A stretch of DNA of 36,099 nt from Actinomycetota bacterium (GCA_005888435.1 VAXO01000048.1:1-36099); one strand, 5' to 3'; counted from the first letter of the stretch, positions 24,011-32,728 are shown. The notes: generated by a model from the letters alone, not told the origin. Numbers and translations are program-made.

Positions 24011-25339
24011 CTACGCGCGTGGCGCCGTGACCGGAGCTTCGTCTGCGCTCGTCGACACGGCGAGCATGGCGCGCCTCGCGCTGTGCGCGGCGGCGGTCAG
24101 CTCGTGCCAATCCATCCCTCCTCTCTCGTATCGCGGTTCCCCGTCGACGTACGTCGCAAGCACGCGTTCGGGCGAGCCGCCGAAGACGACGGCAGCGGCG
24201 GGGTCCTCGACCGGGAGGTAGGCCGATCCCTCGAGGGAGACGATCGCAAGGTCCGCGCGCTTGCCCGGTACGAGCGAGCCGGCCTCTTCACCGCGGCCGA
24301 GTGCGCGAGCTCCGCCGAGCGTGCCGAGCTCGAGCGCATCGGCTGCCGACAGCACGTCCGGCCGCCGCGCACGCGCGCGCGCGGCGAACAGGACGTTCCG
24401 GAGCTCCTCGAAGAAGTCGAAGGACGGCGCCGAAGCGGGACTGTCCGTGCCCACGCCGACCCGAACATCCGCGTTGCGCAATTCGGTGAGCGGAGCGACG
24501 CCGCAGCCAAGCGCGGAATTCGAGCGGGGACAGTGCGCGACCGCCGTCCGGCTCGACGCCAGCAACGCGATCTCCTCCGCGTCGACCATGACGCAGTGCG
24601 CGGCGACGACGTTCGGCCCGAGCAGGCCGTGCTCGGCGAGCAGCCGCGTCCCGGTCGTTCCCGGCGGCTTCACGAGCAGGTCGGCGTAGTTGCCCCACGG
24701 CCCTTCCCCCGTCGTCAGGTAGTTGACCTCGGCCCGGCTCTCGGAGATGTGCGTCGCGACCGGGAGCCCGAGCTCTGCCGCAGCGCGGTAGAGCTCCAGC
24801 GAGACGGAGTACGGCGCATGCGGAGAGATACCGGGCCGCACGCGTTCCGACAGCGAGTCCTGGACCCGCTCGCGCCTGGCAGCGAAGCTCTCGAGCGCCG
24901 GCGCCGGGTCGGCGCCGAAGACCTCGAGATAGACGTTCGCGCGCAGGCCGAGGTCGCTGCAGGCAACCGCCGCGGCGCCGCTGTAGCTGCAGTCGCCGAT
25001 CGTCCCGATGCCCGACGCCAGACACTCGGCCGCGCCGAGCCGCGCGATGTCGACGTACTCGTCCCAGCCGATGCGCGCCTTGCGCTCGATGTGGAGCGTG
25101 ATCCACTCGGCGAAGTCGCCCAGCCCGTCGCCGAAGCCAGCGTAGACCGCGTACTCGATGTGCGAGTGGGCGTTCACGAAGGCCGGGATCAGCACGGCGT
25201 CCTCGTAGTGGGTGCCGGCGCCGAGGTCGTTACGCATGCCGACCGCGGCGATGCGGCCGTCCTCGATCGCGACGGCGCCGTCGCGGATGGGCGGCCCTTC
25301 GATCGGCAGGACCCAGTCAGCGGAAAGAACGTCGCTCAC
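24011..25339 (-). CDS. Amidohydrolase (TRZ/ATZ-type deaminase-like)
   Basis: Metal-dependent TIM-barrel hydrolase of 442 residues. The metal site is visible: NAHSH (His58, His60), a His in ATHISES, a His in AAHCVMVD and the Asp of GVGTDSPAS. The flanking beta-sandwich is formed by both termini (SADWVLPIEGPPIRDGAVAIEDGRI and PGKRADLAIVSLEG). The group includes S-adenosylhomocysteine/methylthioadenosine deaminases, aminodeoxyfutalosine deaminase and cytosine- or triazine-type enzymes. SPHAPYSV and HCPRSNSALGCG fit the deaminase side. A role in futalosine menaquinone synthesis is conceivable but no mqn gene is near. GTG at 25339 overlaps the tatC stop by four bases. Confidence 0.82.
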   Translation of the reverse strand: MSDVLSADWVLPIEGPPIRDGAVAIEDGRIAAVGMRNDLGAGTHYEDAVLIPAFVNAHSHIEYAVYAGFGDGLGDFAEWITLHIERKARIGWDEYVDIARLGAAECLASGIGTIGDCSYSGAAAVACSDLGLRANVYLEVFGADPAPALESFAARRERVQDSLSERVRPGISPHAPYSVSLELYRAAAELGLPVATHISESRAEVNYLTTGEGPWGNYADLLVKPPGTTGTRLLAEHGLLGPNVVAAHCVMVDAEEIALLASSRTAVAHCPRSNSALGCGVAPLTELRNADVRVGVGTDSPASAPSFDFFEELRNVLFAARARARRPDVLSAADALELGTLGGARALGRGEEAGSLVPGKRADLAIVSLEGSAYLPVEDPAAAVVFGGSPERVLATYVDGEPRYERGGMDWHELTAAAHSARRAMLAVSTSADEAPVTAPRA

Positions 25340-26106
25340 GGCTCGGTAAGGCTAGCCGCTTCCATGCGGGCGGATCGGCGGTCGAACAGTACGGAAAGCC
25401 AGATCGAGAGCTCGAAGAGAATCAGCAGCGGAATCGCCTCGATCACCGTCGTCACCGGATCGATCCCCGGCAGCGCGACCGCGATGCATGCGACCGCGAA
25501 GTACCCCACCCGCCGCTCGCGGCGCAGACGGGCCGTCGAGAGGATGCCGAGCCGCGTGAGCGCGACGACGACTATGGGCAGCTGGAAGACAGCAGCCATC
25601 GCCAGCATCACCATGGTGGCGAAGGAGTAGTAGTCGCGCGCACGTATGCGGATGTCGTACAGGTGCTTGTCGTAGTTCGTCAGGTAGTGCACGGCTGCGG
25701 GCAAGGCGACGAAGTAGCCGAACACGATCCCCGCGGCGAGGAGTGCCGTTGCGAGAAAGACGAACCAGACGACGCGGCGCTGATTCGTCTCTTCAAGTGC
25801 CGGCGCGAAAAAAGCCCACGCCTGCCAGAGGATGACCGGCAGCGCGAGCAGGAAGCCGGCGTACAAGCTGATCTTGAAGGAGGTCAGGAACGGCTCCGCG
25901 ACGCCGAACGTAATCGGACGCCCGACTCGCCCCTGGGGCAACGGCCGGTTCAACCAGTGGATCAGGTGGTCGTGGATGACGTAGCCGACGATCAGCCCGA
26001 TCAGCAGCGCGCCGAGACAGACAAAGATGCGCGTGCGCAGTTCGTCGAGGTGCTCGACGAGCGTCGCCTCCTCGCCGTGTCCGAGGCGCCGGGGAAGGCG
26101 CTTCAT
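25336..26106 (-). CDS. tatC: Twin-arginine translocase subunit TatC
   Basis: Core membrane receptor of the Tat export pathway, which moves folded proteins (often cofactor-bearing) across the membrane. Of 256 residues it has six expected helices. The conserved N-terminal LVEHLDELRTRIF precedes helix 1, and the second conserved region around FGVAEPFLTSFKISLYAGFLLALPVILWQAWAF is intact, with Glu and Phe in the EPF stretch. ATG at 26106 lies 9 bp after the tatA stop. No tatB is present, as is common in actinobacteria with separate tatB. Both tat genes lead an operon that also encodes exported or membrane proteins. Confidence 0.95.
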   Translation of the reverse strand: MKRLPRRLGHGEEATLVEHLDELRTRIFVCLGALLIGLIVGYVIHDHLIHWLNRPLPQGRVGRPITFGVAEPFLTSFKISLYAGFLLALPVILWQAWAFFAPALEETNQRRVVWFVFLATALLAAGIVFGYFVALPAAVHYLTNYDKHLYDIRIRARDYYSFATMVMLAMAAVFQLPIVVVALTRLGILSTARLRRERRVGYFAVACIAVALPGIDPVTTVIEAIPLLILFELSIWLSVLFDRRSARMEAASLTEP

Positions 26107-26115
26107 TGGCCTTGG

Positions 26116-26334
26116 CTAGACGGTGTCGCGCTCGCGCGACGCGACTGTCGTGTCAGTCGTCTGCACTGGCAGCTCGGCCGGATCGTCGTCGCGCTCCTTA
26201 CCGCCGACCGAGTCCTTGAACTCACGAAGTCCGCGGCCCATGGATCGCCCGATCTCCGGAAGGCGCTTCGCGCCAAAGAGCAGGAGAGCCAACAGCAGCA
26301 GGAGGATGATCTCGCCGGTCCCGATGTTCGGCAT
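26116..26334 (-). CDS. tatA: Twin-arginine translocase subunit TatA
   Basis: Pore-forming Tat component of 72 residues: a short outer end, one helix (GEIILLLLLALLLFG), the hinge FGAKRLPE, an amphipathic helix (IGRSMGRGLREFKDSVG) and an acidic tail. The Phe-Gly hinge and LPEIGRSMGRGLREFK are diagnostic. The helix has no polar residue of the usual early Gln or Ser type but a Glu at residue 8 instead. A TACCCT box (26346 to 26341) ends 6 nt before the ATG, so the mRNA is likely leaderless. First gene of the operon, divergent from the SDR gene. Confidence 0.93.
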   Translation of the reverse strand: MPNIGTGEIILLLLLALLLFGAKRLPEIGRSMGRGLREFKDSVGGKERDDDPAELPVQTTDTTVASRERDTV

Positions 26335-26340
26335 GACCTC

Positions 26341-26346
26341 AGGGTA
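26341..26346 (-). promoter_or_regulatory. -10 box of the tat operon
   Basis: TACCCT read on the minus strand, 6 nt before the tatA ATG and without a Shine-Dalgarno sequence. The spacing matches other presumed leaderless starts in this window. Confidence 0.4.
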
Positions 26347-26386
26347 GCGCGTTTGGAGCGCCGGGCGTGGGAAAGACGACGGCAGA

Positions 26387-27409
26387 ATGGCGCGCAAGAA
26401 GCCTCTTTCCGAGCAGGTCGTCGTGGTCGCCGGCGGCTCGTACGGCCTCGGCCGGGCGATTGCGGAGCGAGCGAAGCAGCGAGGTGCCCGTGTCGTGATC
26501 GGCGCCCGCACTCGGGAGGCCCTCGAGGATGCCGCAGTCGACCTCGCGCTCGAGACCGAGGTCAGCGACCGCGCGCAGGTGGAGCGCCTCGTCGCCGCGG
26601 CCGTCGAGCGGTTCGGGCGGATCGACACCTACGTCGCCAACGCGATGGTCACCGTCTACGCCGAGGCGCATCGGCTCGAGGACGACGAGCTGCGCCGCGT
26701 CTTCGACGTCAACTTCTTCGGCGGCGTGTACGGGTTCTGGGCGGCGCTGCCCCACCTGCGGGCCTCGCGCGGAACCTTCGTGCAGATCGCGTCCGCGCTC
26801 TCGTACCGCGGCATCCCGCTCCAGGCGGCGTACTGCTCGACGAAGGCGGCGCTCCGCACGTTCTTCGAGTCGGCCCGCGTCGAGCTCCAGAAGGAGCGCG
26901 CCGGAGTCGACGTCTCCGTGGTGCTCCCCGCAGCGATCAACACGCCGCAATTCGATCGCGCACGGCAGAAGATCGGCCTGCAGCCGCAGCCCGTGCCGCC
27001 GATCTACCAACCCGAGCCGTTCGCCGACGCCGTGCTCCACTGCTGCGAGGACCCGATCCGGGAGCTCCCCGTCGGCTGGGGCGCCCAGAAGCTCCTGTGG
27101 GGGCAGAAGCTCTCGCCACGCGCCGCGGACCTGATCCTGCTCCGGACCGGCTGGAAGGGCCAGCACACGGCCGAGCTCAAGCCGACCGACTCGCCCGACA
27201 ACCTCTTCGAGCCGCTGCCGGGCGATCCCGGCCCGCACGGGCGCTTCGACGACCGGGCGCGGGGCACGACCGCCTGGACGTGGCTGCGCCTGCACCGCGG
27301 CCTGGTCGGAGCCGGGCTCGGGTTGGGTACCATGGGGCTACTAGCAGGCCTTCAAGGTCGCTTCCTTCCACGAAACGGGATGTCACAAAGTTGGCGCTTC
27401 TTGAGCTGA
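26387..27409 (+). CDS. Short-chain dehydrogenase/reductase with C-terminal extension
   Basis: NAD(P)-dependent oxidoreductase of 340 residues. The classical SDR domain spans about 1-240: cofactor loop GGSYGLGRAIA, an acidic/Asp stretch before VSDRAQVE, NAMV in place of the usual NNAG, the catalytic Ser in QIASALSYRG and the YxxxK pair in AYCSTKAAL. After it comes an extension of about 100 residues containing WLRLHRGLVGAGLGLGTMGLLAG, possibly a single membrane helix near the end. Substrate is unknown. The last 19 bp overlap the sufC start, so it may be cotranscribed with the suf genes. A GGGAAAG motif before ATG 26387 is a moderate ribosome binding site. Confidence 0.85.
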   Translation: MARKKPLSEQVVVVAGGSYGLGRAIAERAKQRGARVVIGARTREALEDAAVDLALETEVSDRAQVERLVAAAVERFGRIDTYVANAMVTVYAEAHRLEDDELRRVFDVNFFGGVYGFWAALPHLRASRGTFVQIASALSYRGIPLQAAYCSTKAALRTFFESARVELQKERAGVDVSVVLPAAINTPQFDRARQKIGLQPQPVPPIYQPEPFADAVLHCCEDPIRELPVGWGAQKLLWGQKLSPRAADLILLRTGWKGQHTAELKPTDSPDNLFEPLPGDPGPHGRFDDRARGTTAWTWLRLHRGLVGAGLGLGTMGLLAGLQGRFLPRNGMSQSWRFLS

Positions 27410-28155
27410 AAAACTTGCACGTCGCCCTGGAGGACGGCACCGAGATCGTCAAGGGCGTCGACCTAGCCGTGAACATGGACGAGGTGCACGCGGTGATGGG
27501 GCCGAACGGCTCGGGCAAGTCGACGCTCGCCTATGCGCTGATGGGCCACCCGGCCTACGAGGTCACCGAGGGGGACGTCCTGCTCGACGGCGAGAGCCTG
27601 CTGGAGCTGGAGGCGGACGAGCGCGCCCAGCGCGGCGTCTTCCTCGCGTTCCAGTACCCCCACGCCGTGCCGGGCGTGACCGTCACGAACTTCCTGCGCA
27701 GCGCCATCAACTCCGTGCGCAAGGCGCGCAACAACGGTGAGGACGATCCGATCCCGATTCCCGAATTCCGCAAGGAGATCCTCGCGCAGATGGACCGGCT
27801 GGAGGTGTCGCGCGAGCTTGCTTCGCGCTACCTCAACGACGGTTTCTCGGGCGGCGAGAAGAAGCGGATCGAGATCCTCCAGCTGGCGATGCTGAAGCCG
27901 CGGATCGCGATCCTCGACGAGACGGATTCCGGTCTCGACATCGACGCGGTTCGCGTGGTGGCCAACGGCGTCCACGAGCTCGTCGGCCCGGACATGGGCG
28001 CCCTCGTGATCACCCACTACCAGCGCATCCTCAACTTCATCAAGCCCGACTTCGTCCACGTGATGGTGAACGGGCGTATCGTGGAAGAAGGCGGTCCCGA
28101 GTTGGCACACAAGCTCGAGGCCGAGGGTTACGAACGCTATGGAAAGGCGGCCTGA
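27391..28155 (+). CDS. sufC: Fe-S assembly ATPase SufC
   Basis: ABC-type ATPase that powers the SufBCD scaffold for building Fe-S clusters in the cytoplasm. Of 254 residues: Walker [10 protein letters not shown] (37-45), Q-loop [13 protein letters not shown], signature [11 protein letters not shown], Walker [13 protein letters not shown] and the switch His in VITHYQRIL. The DETDSGLD form is typical of SufC. TTG at 27391 is the best start because the beta-strand LLELKNLHV then opens the protein; it overlaps the SDR gene by 19 bp. The stop overlaps the sufB ATG (TGATG). Confidence 0.95.
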   Translation: MALLELKNLHVALEDGTEIVKGVDLAVNMDEVHAVMGPNGSGKSTLAYALMGHPAYEVTEGDVLLDGESLLELEADERAQRGVFLAFQYPHAVPGVTVTNFLRSAINSVRKARNNGEDDPIPIPEFRKEILAQMDRLEVSRELASRYLNDGFSGGEKKRIEILQLAMLKPRIAILDETDSGLDIDAVRVVANGVHELVGPDMGALVITHYQRILNFIKPDFVHVMVNGRIVEEGGPELAHKLEAEGYERYGKAA

Positions 28156-29573
28156 TGGCCACCGAGACCGAGACTGTCAAGGAAATCCGCGAGGAGTACA
28201 AGTACGGCTTCTCCAACCCGGACGAGGCGAAGGACTATTTCTTCAAGTCGGGCCGCGGGATCTCACACGAGGTCGTCGAGGCGATCGCAGAGCACAAGAA
28301 CGAGCCGGACTGGATGCGGAAGTTCCGCCACAAGTCGCTGGACTACTTCCTCGCCCGGCCGCTGCCGCAGTGGGGCGGCAACCTGAACGACATCGACTTC
28401 GAGAACATCTACTACTACATCCGCCCGACCGAGAAGCAGGCGGAGCGCTGGGAGGACCTCCCAGCCGAGATTCTCGACACCTGGGACAAGCTCGGCATCC
28501 CCGAGGCTGAGAAGAAGTACCTAGCCGGGGTCGGCGCCCAGTACGAGTCCGAGGTCGTCTACCACAAGCTGCAGGAAGACCTGACGAAACAGGGCGTGCT
28601 CTTCCTCGACATGGACTCGGGCCTGCGCGAGCACGAGGATCTCGTCAAGCAGTACTTCGGAACGATCATCCCGCAGAACGACAACAAGTTCGCGGCGCTG
28701 AACTCAGCCGTGTGGTCGGGCGGTTCGTTCATCTACGTCCCGCCGGGCGTGCACATCGAGATGCCGCTCCAGGCGTACTTCCGCATCAACGCGGAGAACA
28801 TGGGCCAGTTCGAGCGGACCCTGATCATCGTCGACGAGGGCGCGTACGTGCACTACGTCGAGGGCTGCACCGCGCCGATCTATTCGACCGACTCGCTGCA
28901 CAGCGCCGTCGTGGAGATCATCGTCAAGAAGGACGCGCGCTGCCGCTACACGACGATCCAGAACTGGTCGAACAACGTCTACAACCTCGTCACGAAGCGC
29001 GCCGTCGCCTACGAGGGCGCGACGATGGAGTGGGTCGACGGGAACCTCGGCTCGAAGCTGACGATGAAGTACCCGGCGATCTGGCTCCTCGGCGAGCGCG
29101 CGCACGGCGAAGTGCTGTCGATCGCCTTCGCCGGCAACGGGCAGCACCAGGACGCGGGCGGGAAGGCGGTGCACATGGCGCCGAAGACGTCGTCGGTGAT
29201 CACTTCGAAGTCGATCTCGAAGAACGGGGGCCGCGCCGGCTACCGCGGGCTGCTCGAGGTGTCGAAGGACGCCGTCGGCTCGAAGTCGAAGGTCGTCTGC
29301 GATGCGCTGATCCTCGACGAGGATTCGCGCTCCGACACCTACCCGTATATGAAGATCGACGCCGACGACGTGGACATCGGCCACGAGGCGACGGTCTCCA
29401 AGATCGGCGAGGAGCAGCTCTTCTACCTCATGTCGCGCGGGCTGACCGAGGCAGAGGCCTCGGCGCTGATCGTCTCGGGCTTCGTCGAGCCGATCACGAA
29501 GGAGCTGCCGCTCGAGTACGCCGTCGAGATGAACCGCCTGATCCAGCTGCAGATGGAAGGCTCGGTCGGTTAG
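28155..29573 (+). CDS. sufB: Fe-S assembly scaffold SufB
   Basis: Scaffold subunit of SufBCD on which nascent clusters are formed. Its 472 residues match the family. The N-terminal part contains [22 protein letters not shown] and [10 protein letters not shown]. The right-handed beta-helix core holds [44 protein letters not shown] and [21 protein letters not shown], which supply the conserved Cys, and [29 protein letters not shown] near the C-terminus. It overlaps sufC by one base. Two VOC genes, rather than sufD, follow it directly. Confidence 0.96.
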   Translation: MATETETVKEIREEYKYGFSNPDEAKDYFFKSGRGISHEVVEAIAEHKNEPDWMRKFRHKSLDYFLARPLPQWGGNLNDIDFENIYYYIRPTEKQAERWEDLPAEILDTWDKLGIPEAEKKYLAGVGAQYESEVVYHKLQEDLTKQGVLFLDMDSGLREHEDLVKQYFGTIIPQNDNKFAALNSAVWSGGSFIYVPPGVHIEMPLQAYFRINAENMGQFERTLIIVDEGAYVHYVEGCTAPIYSTDSLHSAVVEIIVKKDARCRYTTIQNWSNNVYNLVTKRAVAYEGATMEWVDGNLGSKLTMKYPAIWLLGERAHGEVLSIAFAGNGQHQDAGGKAVHMAPKTSSVITSKSISKNGGRAGYRGLLEVSKDAVGSKSKVVCDALILDEDSRSDTYPYMKIDADDVDIGHEATVSKIGEEQLFYLMSRGLTEAEASALIVSGFVEPITKELPLEYAVEMNRLIQLQMEGSVG

Positions 29574-29963
29574 TTGATCGACGTCGAGCGGGTGGACTAC
29601 ATCCGCGTGCCGGTCAAAGACATCGAAGAGGCAAAACGGTTCTACGGGGAGCTGCTCGGCCTGCCGCTGAACCCGAACTCGCCCGACGAGGACTGGGTCG
29701 AGTACGAGGCCGGGAACGTGACGCTCGCGGTGATGACACCGCACACGCACGACTACGAGTTCACGCCGTTGCCGCCGGGCACGCTCGCGTTGCGCGTCGC
29801 CGACGTGGCCGAAGCGAAGGCGAAGCTCGAGGCCGCCGGCGTCCAGGTCAACGACATGTGGGACTCCGGCCTCTGCCGCGGCGCGGGAACGCGTGACCCG
29901 TCGGGCAACCCGATCCTGCTGCACCGCCGCTACGCGCCGTACCCCGACGGCAGCAAGCCCTGA
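29574..29963 (+). CDS. VOC-family protein 1, inside the suf operon
   Basis: Glyoxalase-fold protein of 129 residues. It opens VDYIRVPVKDIEEAKRFYGELLGLPL and closes GAGTRDPSGNPILLHRRYAP, giving the two paired modules of the fold. The closing motif carries an Asp-Pro and a His where a metal ligand might be. The start is TTG at 29574, directly after the sufB stop. It shares the closing LLHRRYAP with the next gene, so the two are probably tandem duplicates. No role of VOC proteins in Fe-S assembly is known to me. Confidence 0.85.
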   Translation: MIDVERVDYIRVPVKDIEEAKRFYGELLGLPLNPNSPDEDWVEYEAGNVTLAVMTPHTHDYEFTPLPPGTLALRVADVAEAKAKLEAAGVQVNDMWDSGLCRGAGTRDPSGNPILLHRRYAPYPDGSKP

Positions 29964-30331
29964 TGCAGGTCGAACAGGTCGACTTCGTGTCCGTGCTGAC
30001 GCAGGACATCGCGCGCGCAAAGCAGTTCTACGGCGAGACGCTCGGGCTCCCGATCGAGACCGAGGGCGAGAACGACATGGAGTTCACGCTCGGCCAGGTG
30101 ACGCTCGATGTCTTCAACCCGGCGAGTGCCGGTCAGGAGTTCGCTGCAAGTCCGGCCGGGATCGCGATCCGCGTTCCCGACGTCGCCGCCGCGCGGGCAG
30201 AGCTCGAGGCCAAGGGCGTGCAGTTCGACGGCGAGATCGTGGACACCGGCGTCTGCCACTTCGCCTTCTTCAAGGATCCCGACGGCAACAAGCTGATGCT
30301 GCACCGGAGGTATGCACCACGTGAACGCTGA
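29963..30331 (+). CDS. VOC-family protein 2, inside the suf operon
   Basis: Paralogue of the preceding gene, 122 residues. It opens VDFVSVLTQDIARAKQFYGETLGLPI and ends HFAFFKDPDGNKLMLHRRYAP, the usual VOC closing motif. ATG at 29963 overlaps the previous stop (TGATG), and its 3' end overlaps sufD by 20 bp, so translation of both is probably linked to Suf production. It could dimerise with its neighbour, since VOC folds often pair. Chemistry is unknown. Confidence 0.85.
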   Translation: MQVEQVDFVSVLTQDIARAKQFYGETLGLPIETEGENDMEFTLGQVTLDVFNPASAGQEFAASPAGIAIRVPDVAAARAELEAKGVQFDGEIVDTGVCHFAFFKDPDGNKLMLHRRYAPRER

Positions 30332-31493
30332 GGCACTCGAGCGCTACCAGGCGCTGCCGCTTCCCGACACGACGCAGGAGCACTGGCGCTTCACCGACCT
30401 CCGCGGCTTCGACCCTGACGTTTTCAGCCGGGGTCAGACCCTTGCCGTTCAGGACGTGCCGGCAAAGACCATGCTCGAGCTCGACGTCGCGGGCTTGGCC
30501 ACGATCACCGAGAGCGGCATCAGCGTCGAGCGCGCACCCGACGGCATCACGTTCCAGCGGCTCGACGAAGGGCACGAGCGGCTCTACTCGCTGGTCGGCT
30601 GGGACGAGAAGTTCGCCGCGCACAACGCAGCCGTCTGGCAGCACGGGCTGCTCGTCCACGTCCCGAAGGGCGTCGAGCTCGACAAGCCGCTCTACGTCCG
30701 CATCACCAGCTCAGCGAACGAGTCGGCGCTCTTCTGGCGCCTACTCGTGATCGCCGATCCCGGCGCGCGCTTCACCCTCGTCGAGGAGGTCGTCTCGTCC
30801 AGGCCGGATCTGCACGCGTACACGAACGAGGCGGCCGAGCTCTTCGTGGGCGACGGCGCAAAGCTCGAGTACGTGTCGCTGCAGAACCTCTCGCGTGAAA
30901 CCTGGCACTTCGCGTCGCACCACGCGCGAGTCGAGCGCGACGCGGAGCTCGACTGGGTCGCCGGCGGCTTCGGCTCGAAGAAGGGGAAGGTGCGCATTCA
31001 GAACGACCTCGCCGGCGAGGGCGCCACGTCGCGCGTGACCGGCGCCTACTTCACAGACGGCGAGCAGCACCTCGACTACGACACCTTCCAGGAGCACATC
31101 GCGCCGAACACGACCTCCGACTTCGCGTTCAAAGGCGCATTGCGCGATCACTCGACGGCGGTATGGCGGGGGATGATCCGCGTCGAGCCCGACGCGCAGA
31201 AGACGAACGCGTACCAGGAGAACCGGAACCTGATGCTGTCGCCGACGACCCACGCGGTCCCGATCCCGGGCCTCGAGATCATGGCGAACGACGTCCGCTG
31301 CACGCACGGCGCGACCGTCGGACGCGTCGACCGCGAGCAGCTCTTCTACCTGATGGCGCGCGGCCTCACTCGCAGCGAAGCCGAGCGGCTGATCGTGCGC
31401 GGATTCTTCGAGGACGTGCTCGCGCGGGTCGAGCTCGAGCCGGTGCGCGAGGCGCTCGCAACCGCACTCGAGGCGCGCATCCCGCAGGGCTAA
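30312..31493 (+). CDS. sufD: Fe-S assembly protein SufD
   Basis: SufB paralogue that pairs with SufB and SufC. Of 393 residues, the N-terminus has the helical HWRFTDLRGFDPD segment typical of SufD. The beta-helix shows NAAVWQHGLLVHVPKGVELDKPLYV, LEYVSLQNLSRETWHFASHHARVERDA and NLMLSPTTHAVPIPGLEIMANDVRCTHGATVGRVDREQLFYLMARGL, with the conserved His in CTHGATVG. A GGGGTCAGACCC repeat unit (30430-30441) is translated within it as part of SRGQTLA. Start ATG 30312 or GTG 30321; both overlap the VOC gene. Confidence 0.94.
   Translation: MHHVNAEALERYQALPLPDTTQEHWRFTDLRGFDPDVFSRGQTLAVQDVPAKTMLELDVAGLATITESGISVERAPDGITFQRLDEGHERLYSLVGWDEKFAAHNAAVWQHGLLVHVPKGVELDKPLYVRITSSANESALFWRLLVIADPGARFTLVEEVVSSRPDLHAYTNEAAELFVGDGAKLEYVSLQNLSRETWHFASHHARVERDAELDWVAGGFGSKKGKVRIQNDLAGEGATSRVTGAYFTDGEQHLDYDTFQEHIAPNTTSDFAFKGALRDHSTAVWRGMIRVEPDAQKTNAYQENRNLMLSPTTHAVPIPGLEIMANDVRCTHGATVGRVDREQLFYLMARGLTRSEAERLIVRGFFEDVLARVELEPVREALATALEARIPQG
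30430..30441. repeat. GGGGTCAGACCC repeat unit inside sufD
   Basis: One copy of the 13-bp dispersed repeat (lacking the last C), lying in frame within codons for SRGQTL near residue 40 of SufD. It is read through and does not cause a stop because the TGA of the reverse orientation is on the other strand. Confidence 0.75.
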
Positions 31494-31545
31494 GAATTCC
31501 CGAAGCCAGCTAGCAACAAGCCGCTCAAAGGCTCATACTCGGGCG

Positions 31546-32481
31546 GTGCGCCGAGCCCCGCTGCTCGCGGTGGTGGCCCTCGTGGCAGCCGTCACCCTGC
31601 CGTCGGCCGGAGCGGCTCCCAAGGCAAACGAGCGCGTCCTCGTCGTGCTCGCCTCGACCGGGTCGAGGCCTTACACGGTGGCCGACGTCCAGCAGGCGTT
31701 CGCGCAGACGAACGCGTTCCTTCAGCGTGCCTCGTTCGGCCAGGTCCACCTGGACTCGGACGTCACGCCCTGGCTGACCGGCCTCACGGCCAAGCCAAGC
31801 TGCGGCGCGAACGACGGATCGGTCGACTCGATCTTCGAGCCGGCGCGACGGGAAGCGGCCGGTGCCGGCTTCGACGCAGCGGGCTACGACACGGTCGTCT
31901 ACGAGTTCCCGGACGCCCGCTGCGGCTTCTTCGGCGCAACCTTCGGGCGTCAGATCATGCTCACCCGAGAGCCGACCGTCGACCTGCTCGCCCACGAGCT
32001 GGGCCACACATTCGGCCTCGGCCATGCGATGGGCGCGGACTGCGTCGACTATCTGCGCTGCGCGCTCGAGGACACCGGCGACACGCTCAGCCCGATGGGC
32101 TCCGGCTCGCTCGACTACAGCGCCTACGAGAAGTCGCTGCTCGGTTGGATCCCCGCGCAGCCGCGCGTGACGGCGCCGAGGAGCTACGTCCTCGCTCCGC
32201 CGACGGGCAGGTCGAAGCTCGCGCAGGCGCTCGTGGTGGAGACGAGCCGCGGCACCTGGTGGATCGAGTACCGCGCGCAGCCGTTCCGCGGCCTCGTCTT
32301 CCGGTTCGTCGACGCCGAAAACCATTCGGCGCCCTACGACCCGTCCGCAATCCTCATCCTCAAGCCGACGAAGCACGCGCGTCCGTGGATCGCGAAGGGT
32401 GAGTCCTTCCGCATCCCGCTGTCGTGGCGCGTGACCCTGGCGAAGGTGTCGGCGACGCAGGCGACGGTCCGCTTTAGGTAG
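31546..32481 (+). CDS. Secreted metzincin-like metalloprotease
   Basis: Exported zinc protease of 311 residues. A 24-residue signal peptide (MRRAPLLAVVALVAAVTLPSAG) is followed by a catalytic domain with HELGHTFGLGHA (His150, Glu151, His154, His160), the metzincin HExxHxxGxxH motif, and the Met-turn LSPMGSG with Met184. Three or four cysteines near GCGAND/ARCGFF may form disulfides. The C-terminal half is beta-rich. The overall plan resembles gametolysin-type (M11) peptidases. GTG 31546 is preceded by CATACT ending 6 nt upstream, so it may have its own leaderless promoter. It stands between the two halves of the suf locus without an obvious functional link. Confidence 0.85.
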   Translation: MRRAPLLAVVALVAAVTLPSAGAAPKANERVLVVLASTGSRPYTVADVQQAFAQTNAFLQRASFGQVHLDSDVTPWLTGLTAKPSCGANDGSVDSIFEPARREAAGAGFDAAGYDTVVYEFPDARCGFFGATFGRQIMLTREPTVDLLAHELGHTFGLGHAMGADCVDYLRCALEDTGDTLSPMGSGSLDYSAYEKSLLGWIPAQPRVTAPRSYVLAPPTGRSKLAQALVVETSRGTWWIEYRAQPFRGLVFRFVDAENHSAPYDPSAILILKPTKHARPWIAKGESFRIPLSWRVTLAKVSATQATVRFR

Positions 32482-32482
32482 A

Positions 32483-32658
32483 GCTCGAAAGCGTCGCTTT
32501 CGAGCGCTGAGGATCTGCGCTTCGCGCCTAACGCGCGCGGCAAAGCCGCGCGCTCCTGGGGCGGTCGGCGAAAGGCTGTGTCCGCGGTTGGCGGACGCCT
32601 TCGGCGTCGCCAAGCGCGTTAGTTCGCCTCAGTTAGTGCGGCTCCGCCTGCACTAACT
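32483..32658. repeat. Intergenic structured element with nested inverted repeats
   Basis: From left: a perfect 10-bp hairpin (32483-32492 with 32496-32505, loop GTC). Then an outer pair CTGAGG (32507-32512) with CCTCAG (32627-32632) and CTAACGCGC (32528-32536) with GCGCGTTAG (32614-32622), enclosing a 9-bp hairpin (32533-32541/32545-32553, loop AAA) and a bulged 11-bp hairpin (32588-32599/32603-32613). Last is a 9-bp hairpin AGTTAGTGC/GCACTAACT (32631-32658). It may be a structured RNA, a terminator region or a degenerate mobile element. No frame of note lies here. Confidence 0.7.
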
Positions 32659-32728
32659 TGCGGCCTTGGTGCTCGCTTGATTCCGGCGTTCTCAAAGTCG
32701 GGGACCTAGGACGAATGCGGGCTGTACG

